Source: Deltaproteobacteria bacterium (lineage in GTDB: Bacteria > Desulfobacterota > Binatia > DP-6). From it: a stretch of DNA of 34,098 bases. Both the position numbers and the translations under genes were made by a program. The number at the start of each line of letters is the position of its first letter. Positions within the stretch are counted from its first letter, which is position 1. Location: NCBI GenBank assembly GCA_005888095.1, contig VBKF01000124.1:1-34098 (forward strand), given 5' to 3'. The notes under the pieces were generated by a model. The model did not search any database and had not been told where the DNA came from. It saw only the letters and a program-made list of their open reading frames with translations. This document shows, piece by piece, positions 26,352-33,835 of the stretch.

Positions 26352-26800
26352 AGCGCCATCTTCCGCTGCGGCCCCCGGCCGCGCGCGGCGAGCTCCGCGA
26401 GCATGCGGACCAGCTCGGGCTCGTCCCGCATGCGGACCACGATCCTCGCCGCCGCCCAGCGCAGGTCGCCGTCGTCCTCGCCGAGCGTCTCGAGGAGCAC
26501 GGGCAGCGTGTCGCGCGGGGGCGCGCCGAGGAGCGCGAGCGCGTACGCCGCGCCCCAGCGCTGGCGGGCGGCGGTCGAGCGAAGCGCCGCAGCGAGCACG
26601 GCACGCACGGGCGTCCCGCGACGGTCGAGCGCCGCGAAGGCTTCGGCGGCGCGCCGCTGAACGACCTTGCGGTCGTGCCCGAGGCAGAGGGCGAGCGCCT
26701 CGAGCTCCGCGGTGCCGGCGTCGCCATGGCCAAGCTCGGCGATCGCCGCGACACGGTCCTCGACGCTCGGGCTGCGGAGCCGGTCCGCCACGCCCGTCAT
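26030..26800 (-). CDS. HEAT-repeat protein
   Basis: A 256-residue all-helical protein of HEAT/PBS-lyase-type repeats: SVEDRVAAIAELGHGDAGTA, RKVVQRRAAEAFAALDRRG, RQRWGAAYALALLGAPPRDT, DLRWAAARIVVRMRDEPELV, DPDVGVRLAALSTLPAV, DPDGGVRRAAAVALGELG, DASLKRAAERALRRLG. There is no signal peptide and no catalytic motif; such solenoids bind proteins. Its ATG overlaps the stop of the lipoate-ligase-like gene (ATGA at 26800-26797), so it is the last gene of a four-gene operon. Its 3' end collides with the glycosyltransferase frame, which overlaps 322 bp on the other strand. The partner is unknown; the context suggests a link to the ligase or the ThDP enzyme. Confidence 0.85.
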   Translation of the reverse strand: MTGVADRLRSPSVEDRVAAIAELGHGDAGTAELEALALCLGHDRKVVQRRAAEAFAALDRRGTPVRAVLAAALRSTAARQRWGAAYALALLGAPPRDTLPVLLETLGEDDGDLRWAAARIVVRMRDEPELVRMLAELAARGRGPQRKMALYCIRDLGAPSTDAEGVAAAALGDPDVGVRLAALSTLPAVAVDRVTASRRLLSLLEDPDGGVRRAAAVALGELGTNSEEVVAALRAAAASEDASLKRAAERALRRLG

Positions 26801-27807
26801 GTCGGCACGCCGCGCATGATGGTTGCCGCGATCGTCTCGAGCGGTCCGACGCCCAGGATGAAGTTCTCCGGCCGCGCGAAGACGCGCGTCACGACGTCGT
26901 CCAGCATCCGGCGCTCCGCGCGACAGCCGCGAAGCTCCCGCTCCAGCTGCTCGATCGCCGGGGAGTTCGCGATGAAGTCGCCCGCCAGCGCGAGGTCGGC
27001 GATCCTGACGCCATCCAGCATGAAATGGGCCTCGAGGCAGCCGAGCTGCGTGCGCGTTCTCGCCTGCCGGTCGAGCTCCGGACGCGGCGCCCGCTGGCGG
27101 AGCCAGCGGTCCCCGTCGATGGGCGCTGGCGCGGGCGCCTCCCCGGCCTCGAACGTCAATCCGAACACCTCCTCGTAGCCGCGCCGGACGAGCGCCGCGA
27201 CGTCGTCGAGCGACAGCGTCGCTCCCAGGCGCCCCAGCGACGTCGTGCCGTCGGCGGTGAGCATCTCGGCCGAGACCACCCCGTCCGGATCCAGCTCGTC
27301 CAGGAACGCCGGCAGGAGGCCGAAGTCACGCCGGTTGGCGAGGATCGCCTCGAAGAGGAGCACACCGGTCGGACTGACCTCGAACGTCACGAGTCCGAGC
27401 GGCCGCCGATCCACGGTGATGAGGTCCCGGCCGGGGTAGAACGCCGCCACGCCGGCCGCCTTCAGCCCCTCGAGGATGCCCCGCACGCAGCGGTTCATCA
27501 CCTGGTCGGGGGCGAGCGCGAGCGGCTCCGCCGAGACCAGCGCCGAGCGGTGCGGGAGGGTGAGGGCGAGGCCGACGAACCCGTCGCCGAACGCCGTCGC
27601 GCGGCCGCCGGAGTGGCGGCGGTGCAGGCGGACGCGCGTGCCGGGGCGCCCCGGCGGCAGCAGGTGATAGCGGCCGAGCGAGAGAACGTCGCCGGCGAAC
27701 TCGTAGACGCGCATGACCAGCGCCCCGGCAGCGAGCGCGCCGGCATCCGCACCGAGGCTCGCGGCCGGCGAGATCCCCGGCTGGACGACGAGCGTCACGG
27801 GACTCAC
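26797..27807 (-). CDS. lipoate-protein-ligase-like (BPL/LPL family) protein
   Basis: A 336-residue protein from GTG 27807, seven bases behind the dehydrogenase stop; no ATG is available nearby. Residues 30-200 form a biotin/lipoate ligase domain: VYEFAGDVLSLGRYHLLP, then RLHRRHSGGRATAFGDGFVG (the R-R-x-S-G-G-x-A signature), then GRDLITVDRRPLGLVTFEVS and GVLLFEAILANRRDF. The C-terminal part, LEAHFMLDGVRIADLALAGD then FIANSPAIEQLERELRG, matches the LplA accessory domain. The invariant Lys of classical LplA (usually D-x-x-x-N-G-K-K) is replaced around D-R-R-P-L-G-L, so it may be a non-ligating transferase or a divergent ligase. It probably acts on lipoyl domains; none is encoded in this window. 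Confidence 0.75.
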   Translation of the reverse strand: MSPVTLVVQPGISPAASLGADAGALAAGALVMRVYEFAGDVLSLGRYHLLPPGRPGTRVRLHRRHSGGRATAFGDGFVGLALTLPHRSALVSAEPLALAPDQVMNRCVRGILEGLKAAGVAAFYPGRDLITVDRRPLGLVTFEVSPTGVLLFEAILANRRDFGLLPAFLDELDPDGVVSAEMLTADGTTSLGRLGATLSLDDVAALVRRGYEEVFGLTFEAGEAPAPAPIDGDRWLRQRAPRPELDRQARTRTQLGCLEAHFMLDGVRIADLALAGDFIANSPAIEQLERELRGCRAERRMLDDVVTRVFARPENFILGVGPLETIAATIMRGVPT

Positions 27808-27814
27808 GGCGGCG

Positions 27815-29179
27815 TCAGAATATCGCGACGCTCTTGATGTTGACGAACTCGCGAATGCCGTACTCCGACAGCTCCCGCCCGTAGCCCGACCGCTTGACGC
27901 CTCCGAACGGCAGCCGCGGGTCGGACCGGACCTGCCCGTTCACGAACACGCAGCCCGCCTCGATCTCGCCGGCCAGTCGCTCCGCCCGGCCGTCGTGGCG
28001 CGTCCACAGCGACGCCCCGAGGCCGTACGGGGAGTCGTTGGCGAGCGCGATCGCCTCCGCCTCGTCCCGGGCCCGGATCACGGCCGCGACCGGACCGAAG
28101 GTCTCCTCGTCGAACGCCGGCATCCCCCGGCGGACGGCGACGAGCACCGTCGGCGGATAGAACGCGCCCGGCGCCTCCGGCACCCGCCCGCCGAGCACGA
28201 CCTCGGCGCCGCGCCGCACCGACTCCTCCACCTGGCGATGCAGGTCGTCGCGCAGGTCGTGGCGTGCCTGCGGACCGACCTGCGTCTCGGGGCTGAGCGG
28301 ATCGCCCATCCGCCGCGATCGCATCTCGGCCACGAAGAGGTCGAGGAAGGGCTCGGCCACCGCGTCGACGACGATGAAGCGCTTGGCGGCGATGCAGCTC
28401 TGGCCGTTGTTGATGAGACGCGCCTCGGCGGCGGTGCGCGCGGCGGCCGCGACGTCGGCGTCCTCCAGGACGACGAACGGGTCGCTCCCGCCGAGCTCGA
28501 GCACGGTCTTCTTGAGCTCGCGCCCGGCCTGCTCCGCGACGCGGCTCCCGGCGCGGTCGCTGCCGGTCAGCGTGACGCCGCGCACGCGCGGGTCGGCGAT
28601 GATGGACCCGACCCCCTCCGGCCCGACGAGCACGGTGCGGAACACACCTTCGGGCAGGCCCGCTTCCCGGAAGACCCGCTCGATCTCGAGCGCGCAGCGC
28701 GGCACGTTCGAGGCATGCTTCAGGATCCCCGCATTGCCCGCGACGAGCGCCGGGGCGGCGAAGCGGAAGACCTGCCAGAAGGGAAAGTTCCACGGCATGA
28801 TCGCGAGCACGGGACCGAGCGGGTCGAAGCGGACGTAGCTCCGGCGTGCGTCGGTCCGGCGGGGCTGCGGGGCGAGGAACTCCTCGGCGTGCTCGGCGTA
28901 ATAGTCGCAGCCCCAGGCGCACTTCTCGACCTCCGCCTCGCCCTGCGCGATCGGCTTTCCCATCTCGAGCGCCATGGTGCGGGCGTACGCGGCCTTCTTC
29001 GCGCGCAGCACGCGCGCCGCATCCCCGATCGCCCGCGCACGCTCCTTGATCGGCCGTCGCCGCCAGTCGAGGAAGGCACGGTGCACGTCGTCGAGCAGGC
29101 GCTCGGTCTCCTTCGGAGTGGTTTCGGCGAAGGTCTCCAGCACCTCGCCGGTGGTGGGGTTGACGGACCGGATGCTCAT
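27815..29179 (-). CDS. NAD(P)-dependent aldehyde dehydrogenase, succinate-semialdehyde-dehydrogenase type
   Basis: A 454-residue ALDH starting at ATG 29179 with AGGAGG upstream. It shows SVNPTTGEVLETFAETTP at the start, GPVLAIMPWNFPFWQVFRFA (cofactor entry), GVTLTGSDRAGSRVAEQAG, the general-base Glu228 in TVLELGGSDPFVVLED, the catalytic Cys262 in NNGQSCIAAKRFIV, and EETFGPVAAVIRA near the end. The short length and the NNGQSCIAAKR motif are typical of the GabD/Sad-type succinate semialdehyde dehydrogenases found in cyanobacteria and other bacteria. It oxidises an aldehyde, probably succinate semialdehyde, to the acid. It follows the ThDP enzyme by 19 bp; the pair could convert 2-oxoglutarate to succinate. 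Confidence 0.9.
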   Translation of the reverse strand: MSIRSVNPTTGEVLETFAETTPKETERLLDDVHRAFLDWRRRPIKERARAIGDAARVLRAKKAAYARTMALEMGKPIAQGEAEVEKCAWGCDYYAEHAEEFLAPQPRRTDARRSYVRFDPLGPVLAIMPWNFPFWQVFRFAAPALVAGNAGILKHASNVPRCALEIERVFREAGLPEGVFRTVLVGPEGVGSIIADPRVRGVTLTGSDRAGSRVAEQAGRELKKTVLELGGSDPFVVLEDADVAAAARTAAEARLINNGQSCIAAKRFIVVDAVAEPFLDLFVAEMRSRRMGDPLSPETQVGPQARHDLRDDLHRQVEESVRRGAEVVLGGRVPEAPGAFYPPTVLVAVRRGMPAFDEETFGPVAAVIRARDEAEAIALANDSPYGLGASLWTRHDGRAERLAGEIEAGCVFVNGQVRSDPRLPFGGVKRSGYGRELSEYGIREFVNIKSVAIF

Positions 29180-29198
29180 GGATGCCTCCTGCGGCGCA

Positions 29199-30848
29199 TC
29201 AGACGGGGCACACGAGAGCCCCCAACTTCTCGGTGAGCCGCATGTTCTCGCCGTAGTCGACGGGACAGGCGACCACCGCCGGGACGGCCTGCCGGAAGGC
29301 ATCCTCGAGGATGGGCCCGAGCTCGGCCGCGGCGGTGACGCGATAGCCGCGGCAGCCGAAGGCCTCCGCCAGCGCCACGAAATCGGGGTTGCCGAAGTCG
29401 ACGAAGGCGGGCCGCCCGTAGCGTCTCAGCTGATTCCACTTGATGACCCCGTAGGCGCCGTCCTCGAAGACGACGGTCACGACAGGCGTCCGCGCCCGCA
29501 GCGCCGTCTCCAGCTCCTGCACGTTCATCAGGAAGCCGCCATCGCCGGACGCCGCGAGGACGCGCCTCTCGGGGTGGAGCAGCTTGGCGCCGATCGCGCC
29601 GGGGAGTGCGATGCCCATGCTCGCGAAGCCGTTCGAGATGACGCAGGTGTTCGGCGCCGCACACGGGTACAGACGCGCGATCCAGAGCTTGTGGGCGCCG
29701 ACGTCGCTCACCAGGATGTCGTCGTCGCCGAGCGCCGCGCGCAGCTCCCGTACCACGCGCTGCGGCTTTAGGGGGAAGGCGTCGCTCCCCGACTCGGCCT
29801 CGAGCTCGCTCCGGATGACGTCGCGCAGCTCGCTCGCCCGCGTCATGCCGCGGGCCTCGGCCCGCGCCGACGCGCGTGCGGCGATCCGCGGGAGCGAGGC
29901 GGCGATGGCGCCCTGCACGCCGACGGCCACCTGGTACGCGGTATCCACCTCCGCCGGCGACGGGTCGACGTGCACGATGCGCTTGTCGTGCCCGGGGTTC
30001 CAGCACGCCGGGGCGTACTCGACGAGGTCGTAGCCGACGCAGATGACGACGTCCGCGCCGTCGAGCCCGCAGGAGATGTAGTCGCGCTGCTGGAGGCCGA
30101 CGGTGCCGAGGCAGAGCGGGTGGCGGTCCGGCAGGCTTCCCTTGCCCATGAAGGTCTCCGCCACCGGGATGCCGAGCGTCTCGGCGAAGTGCCTGAGCGC
30201 CTCGTGGGCCCGCCCGCGCGCCACGCCGTTGCCGGCGAGGATGATCGGATCGCGCGCCTCCGAGACGATCCTCGCCGCGCGCTCGATCTGCTGCTCGAGC
30301 GGCTCGGTGGGAAAGGGCTGCTGCGGGAGGAGCGGCCCGAGGCCGGACGGCGCCGTCGCCTCCGCCACGTCCTCCGGCAGGTCGAGGTGCGTGGCCCCCG
30401 GCTTCTCCGTCTGGGCCACCTTGAAGGCCTTGCGGACCGCCTCGGGCACCACGGCCGGACGGACGAGCTGCGCGTTCCACTTGACCGCCGGCCGGAAGAG
30501 CGCGAGCAGGTCGAGGTACTGATGCGACTCCTTGTGGAACCGCTCGGTGCCCGCCTGCGCGGTGATCGCCACCAGCGGCGCGCGGTCCATGCTGGCGTCG
30601 GCGACGCCCGTGAGGAGGTTGGTGGCGCCCGGGCCGAGCGTCGCGAGGCAGACCCGCGCCTTGCCGCTGAGCCGCCCCTGCACGTCGGCCATGAACGCCG
30701 CACCCTGCTCGTGGCGCGTCTGGAGGAAATGGATATCGGAGTCGAGCAGCGCGTCGAGCAGCGCGAGCGTCTCCTCCCCGGGCACGCCGAAGGCCCAGTC
30801 GACGCCCTCGTTCTCGAGGCAGCGGACGAGCAGCTCCGCCGTGGTCAT
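29199..30848 (-). CDS. ThDP-dependent enzyme, acetolactate-synthase-like, candidate 2-oxoglutarate decarboxylase
   Basis: A 549-residue ThDP enzyme from ATG 30848. MTTAELLVRCLENEGVDWAF and GVPGEETLALLDAL open the PYR domain with Glu47 in RHEQGAAFMADVQGR, the residue that activates the cofactor. CLATLGPGATNLLTGVADAS and KESHQYLDLLALF follow. The central domain has IILAGNGVARGRAHEAL. The PP domain has GDGGFLMN (435-442), with E462-D-G where many family members have N-N or N-D. Acetolactate synthase large subunits share this plan, but no regulatory small subunit is next door. A succinate-semialdehyde-type dehydrogenase follows by 19 bp, as in the cyanobacterial 2-oxoglutarate decarboxylase pair, whose member was also first annotated as an acetolactate synthase. 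Substrate assignment is inference. Confidence 0.88.
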   Translation of the reverse strand: MTTAELLVRCLENEGVDWAFGVPGEETLALLDALLDSDIHFLQTRHEQGAAFMADVQGRLSGKARVCLATLGPGATNLLTGVADASMDRAPLVAITAQAGTERFHKESHQYLDLLALFRPAVKWNAQLVRPAVVPEAVRKAFKVAQTEKPGATHLDLPEDVAEATAPSGLGPLLPQQPFPTEPLEQQIERAARIVSEARDPIILAGNGVARGRAHEALRHFAETLGIPVAETFMGKGSLPDRHPLCLGTVGLQQRDYISCGLDGADVVICVGYDLVEYAPACWNPGHDKRIVHVDPSPAEVDTAYQVAVGVQGAIAASLPRIAARASARAEARGMTRASELRDVIRSELEAESGSDAFPLKPQRVVRELRAALGDDDILVSDVGAHKLWIARLYPCAAPNTCVISNGFASMGIALPGAIGAKLLHPERRVLAASGDGGFLMNVQELETALRARTPVVTVVFEDGAYGVIKWNQLRRYGRPAFVDFGNPDFVALAEAFGCRGYRVTAAAELGPILEDAFRQAVPAVVACPVDYGENMRLTEKLGALVCPV

Positions 30849-31257
30849 CCACCTTCGCCTATGGCACAGCCGGCGGGCGTATGCGATCGCGGCAGGTAGG
30901 GGCGGTGATCTCGGACTGCGCGTGCGACGTGCCGAGCTTGGACGTGGAAGGAGCGATGACAACGCGCGCGCCGCTGTCTGTCAGGGCAGGACGACGTGGC
31001 AACCGACGTCGACGGCGATCCCCGGCCGTCGGGCGCGACGTGCGACATCGGGGCCGACGAGTTCGTCCCCTGAGCCGCGATCACGGGCGGGTCGCGCCGC
31101 GACGATCGTCTCGCCGGAAAGTAGGGCGCAGGGGCGCTTCGGGGGCGCGGGCGGCCGCCTCTCTTTTTTACGTTGACGGCGCGCGCACGGGTGGCGTACA
31201 CCCAGTCGTTAGTTCGGAAAAAGAACCGTGAACGAACCGGAGATGGAGAAGACCCCA
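30849..31257. other. intergenic region between divergent genes, with possible promoter for the phosphoesterase
   Basis: 409 bp with no supported gene; frames on both strands have only Arg/Ala-rich shadow character. On the plus strand TTGACG at 31173-31178 with GTACAC at 31196-31201 (17 bp apart) is a possible but weak promoter for the gene at 31258; the -10 is poor. A T-rich run at 31162-31170 lies just before it. The promoter of the ThDP operon must lie in the left part and is not apparent. Confidence 0.35.
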
Positions 31258-33498
31258 ATGCCGAGCTCACGCCCCGCCGTCGCCGCGCTGGCCGCCCTGA
31301 CGCTCCTGTTCGCGACCGCCGGCGTCGTCCACGCCGACGGCAATCTCGGGAACGTCAATCACGTCATCATCGTGATGATGGAGAACCATTCCTTCGACAA
31401 CTACTTCGGCGTGCTCCCCTACGCGACCGGATCGCCCTACCACGGCGGACCGTGCGCCCCGAGCGACCATAGCTGCGTCGACGGGCTCACCTGCACGCGG
31501 GATATGAGCGGGAACTACAGCTGCAGCAACTCGAACCTCGACGACGACGCGTCGCTGGCGTACGCCTTCCACGATCCGCGCTACTGCACCGGGCCCGACC
31601 TCCAGCACAACTGGCAGGGGAGCCACCAGGAGGCGAACTACAGCAGCCCCGCCGGTGCGCTCCTGTTCAGCCCGAACGACGGCTTCGTCCTGGTGAACGA
31701 TGCCCAGGAGCAGATCGACTCCGGCGAGACCCTGACCGACGACGACACGATCGGCTTCTACAACGAGGACGACCTTCCCTTCTATTACGGCATCGCCCAG
31801 ACGTTCGCGATGAACGATCGCTACTTCTGCTCGGTCGTCGGGCCGACGTTCCCGAACCGTTCCTACGAGATGGCCGCGACGTCGTTCGGCCATCTCACGA
31901 CGAACGAGATCATTCCGCCGGTCCCGAACAGCTACAAGCCGATCACCGGCACGATCTTCGACCTCCTCGACGCGAACGTGGTCTCCTGGAAGAACTACTA
32001 CGGGAACCTCCCGACGTCGTTCATCTTCCGGCTCAACAACACCAACGCGGTGCCCGTCACACCGAATTTCTTCACCGACGCGGCGGCCGGAACGCTGCCG
32101 ACGATCTCGTTCGTCGATCCGATCCTCGTCGGCCCGACGGAGAACGACGAGCACCCGCCCACGGACATCCGCGCAGGCGAGTTCTTCGTCTGGCAGGTCA
32201 TCAACGCGGTGCGGAACGGCCCGAACTGGAGTGACTCCGTCATCTTCTTCACGTACGACGAGCACGGCGGCTTCTACGACCACGTCGCGCCGCCGCAAGC
32301 TCCCCAGGGCGGCGCGCTGAATCCCGACGGCATCAACCCGGGGCAGTGCGCGGATCTCTCGAACCCGCCCGCCAGCCAGCAACCCGGAGGAGGGGTCCAG
32401 TGCAGCGTCAGCCAGTCCGACGCCGCGGCGATCTGTCCGGGCTTCACCCCGACGGGGCCGTACCCGGCGGCCTGCGCCAACTTCAATCAGCTCGGCTTCC
32501 GCGTTCCGTTCGTCGCGGTGTCGCCGTTCTCGAAGCCGCAGTACGTCTCCCACACGATCGGGGATCACACCTCGATGCTCGCCTTCATCGAGAAGCGGTT
32601 CCTCGGCTCGCAGTTCCTGACCGCGCGTGACCAGAACGCGGACACGCTCGAAGACCTGTTCGACTTCGACAACTCGCCCTCGCTCACCACCACCGTGCCG
32701 ACGGCACCCGCCCCCCTCCCGAACGACCCGGGCTGCCCGTACACGACCACCACGACGACGGTGGTGGCGGTCACGACGACCACCACGACCACGACGACCA
32801 CCACGACAACCCTGGAAGACACGGGCTACGTCCCCCCAGACGCGACCACGGGGAAGTGCGAGGACCGTGTCGAGAAGGCGCTCGCGAAGTACATGGCGGC
32901 CGTCGTCAGGTGTCACGTGAAGTCGGCCGACGCGGGCGTGAAAGGCGCGCCGCTCGACGACGAGGCCTGCGAGTCGAATCCGTCGACGGGCAAGGGCGCC
33001 AAGGAGAAGTATGACGCCGCCATCGCGAAGCTCGTGGCGAAGGGGTGCGGCGGTTGCGCGACCACGAATGCGCCGGGGCTCCGGGCGGCGGCCGAGTCGT
33101 TCCTCGAGAGCAACAACGGACAGTCCTACTGCGCGGGAAGCACGCCCTTCCTGGGTGGCGACGACAGCGGTTTCGTCCCGCCCGATGCGGGCACCGGGAA
33201 GTGCGAGGACGGGGTGGCGAAAGTGCTCAGCAAGTACGTCGCGAACGTCATCAAGTGCCACATCAAGTCCGCTGATTCGGGCGTGAAGGGCGTTCCGCTC
33301 GACGACGAGCTCTGCGAATCGAATCCGTCGACTGGGAAGGGGGCCAAGGAGAAATACGACGCCGCCATCGGGAAGCTGGTGATCAGGGGCTGCGGGGGCT
33401 GCGCCATCTCGAACGCGCCGGGCCTGCGGGCGGCGGCGGAGTCGTTCCTCGACACCAACAACGGGCAAGCATACTGCGCCGGCTCGGTTCCCTTTTAG
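31258..33498 (+). CDS. exported phosphoesterase (phospholipase C/acid phosphatase type) with poly-Thr linker and two Cys-rich C-terminal domains
   Basis: 746 residues from ATG 31258, with GGAGAAG upstream; earlier in-frame starts at 31228 (GTG) and 31243 (ATG) are less well placed. Signal peptide at 1-27 (LAALTLLFATAGVVHADG). Residues 35-485 are a PF04185-type phosphoesterase: HVIIVMMENHSFDNYFGVLP with the metal-binding Glu42-Asn43, DRYFCSVVGPTFPNRSYEMA, DSVIFFTYDEHGGFYDHVAP with acidic and His ligands, and RVPFVAVSPFS plus GDHTSMLAFIEKRF near the end. It should cleave phosphate esters such as phospholipids outside the cell. A linker of mostly Thr (about 496-518) leads to two 109-residue copies of a Cys/Lys-rich domain. 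Those domains are unknown to me by name; they may attach the enzyme to the surface. Confidence 0.9.
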   Translation: MPSSRPAVAALAALTLLFATAGVVHADGNLGNVNHVIIVMMENHSFDNYFGVLPYATGSPYHGGPCAPSDHSCVDGLTCTRDMSGNYSCSNSNLDDDASLAYAFHDPRYCTGPDLQHNWQGSHQEANYSSPAGALLFSPNDGFVLVNDAQEQIDSGETLTDDDTIGFYNEDDLPFYYGIAQTFAMNDRYFCSVVGPTFPNRSYEMAATSFGHLTTNEIIPPVPNSYKPITGTIFDLLDANVVSWKNYYGNLPTSFIFRLNNTNAVPVTPNFFTDAAAGTLPTISFVDPILVGPTENDEHPPTDIRAGEFFVWQVINAVRNGPNWSDSVIFFTYDEHGGFYDHVAPPQAPQGGALNPDGINPGQCADLSNPPASQQPGGGVQCSVSQSDAAAICPGFTPTGPYPAACANFNQLGFRVPFVAVSPFSKPQYVSHTIGDHTSMLAFIEKRFLGSQFLTARDQNADTLEDLFDFDNSPSLTTTVPTAPAPLPNDPGCPYTTTTTTVVAVTTTTTTTTTTTTTLEDTGYVPPDATTGKCEDRVEKALAKYMAAVVRCHVKSADAGVKGAPLDDEACESNPSTGKGAKEKYDAAIAKLVAKGCGGCATTNAPGLRAAAESFLESNNGQSYCAGSTPFLGGDDSGFVPPDAGTGKCEDGVAKVLSKYVANVIKCHIKSADSGVKGVPLDDELCESNPSTGKGAKEKYDAAIGKLVIRGCGGCAISNAPGLRAAAESFLDTNNGQAYCAGSVPF
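32824..33495 (+). repeat. two direct 327-bp coding repeats (109-residue Cys-rich domain)
   Basis: Copy 1 is 32824-33150 and copy 2 is 33169-33495, equal in length and separated by 18 bp (LGGDDS). Both read G-Y/F-V-P-P-D-A, G-K-C-E-D, K-C/R-C-H-x-K-S-A-D, C-E-S-N-P-S-T-G-K-G-A-K, G-C-G-G-C-A, and end in Y-C-A-G-S-x-P-F. Every Cys is kept. Long stretches are identical, so duplication was recent or the copies are kept alike by conversion. Confidence 0.9.
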
Positions 33499-33835
33499 CG
33501 GCCGCGACCGGGGGGGGACGGATCGTCAACGGCGCGCGCTCGCGCTCGAGCGGGAGCCCTGAAGATTATCCCCGTCGTCGTCGCCAAGTGGCGGCGGTCA
33601 CCGTACCGTGCAGGGTGGTGCCGTCCCGTAGCGGCGCGAGCATAGAACGTCCCCGACGGCATCATCCCTTGCCCGGAGATCGTCGCTGATCATGGCGTGG
33701 AAGAGCCGCGGAGACGGACGAGAAGGCGGGGCGCCCGAGCGAGCCTTAACGATCGGCGCACGGTCTCGCGTGCGACGCCCTCCGGCCGGGCAAGCGGCGA
33801 GGAACGCGCGCGCCGCACATGCCCAGCTTAGTTAG
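33499..33835. other. intergenic region between convergent genes
   Basis: 337 bp between the phosphoesterase stop and the stop of the propeller gene on the minus strand. No gene or RNA is recognised. No clear terminator hairpin with a T-run is seen for either gene. Confidence 0.4.

Noticed and set aside
32743-32811. Run of ACC/ACG triplets resembling a microsatellite
   Set aside because: It is in frame and encodes the Thr-rich linker between recognisable domains, so it is coding sequence, not a separate repeat element.
31267-33468. 733-codon minus-strand frame across the phosphoesterase
   Set aside because: Shadow rich in Arg/Val/Glu with no domain; the plus strand is a clear exported enzyme.
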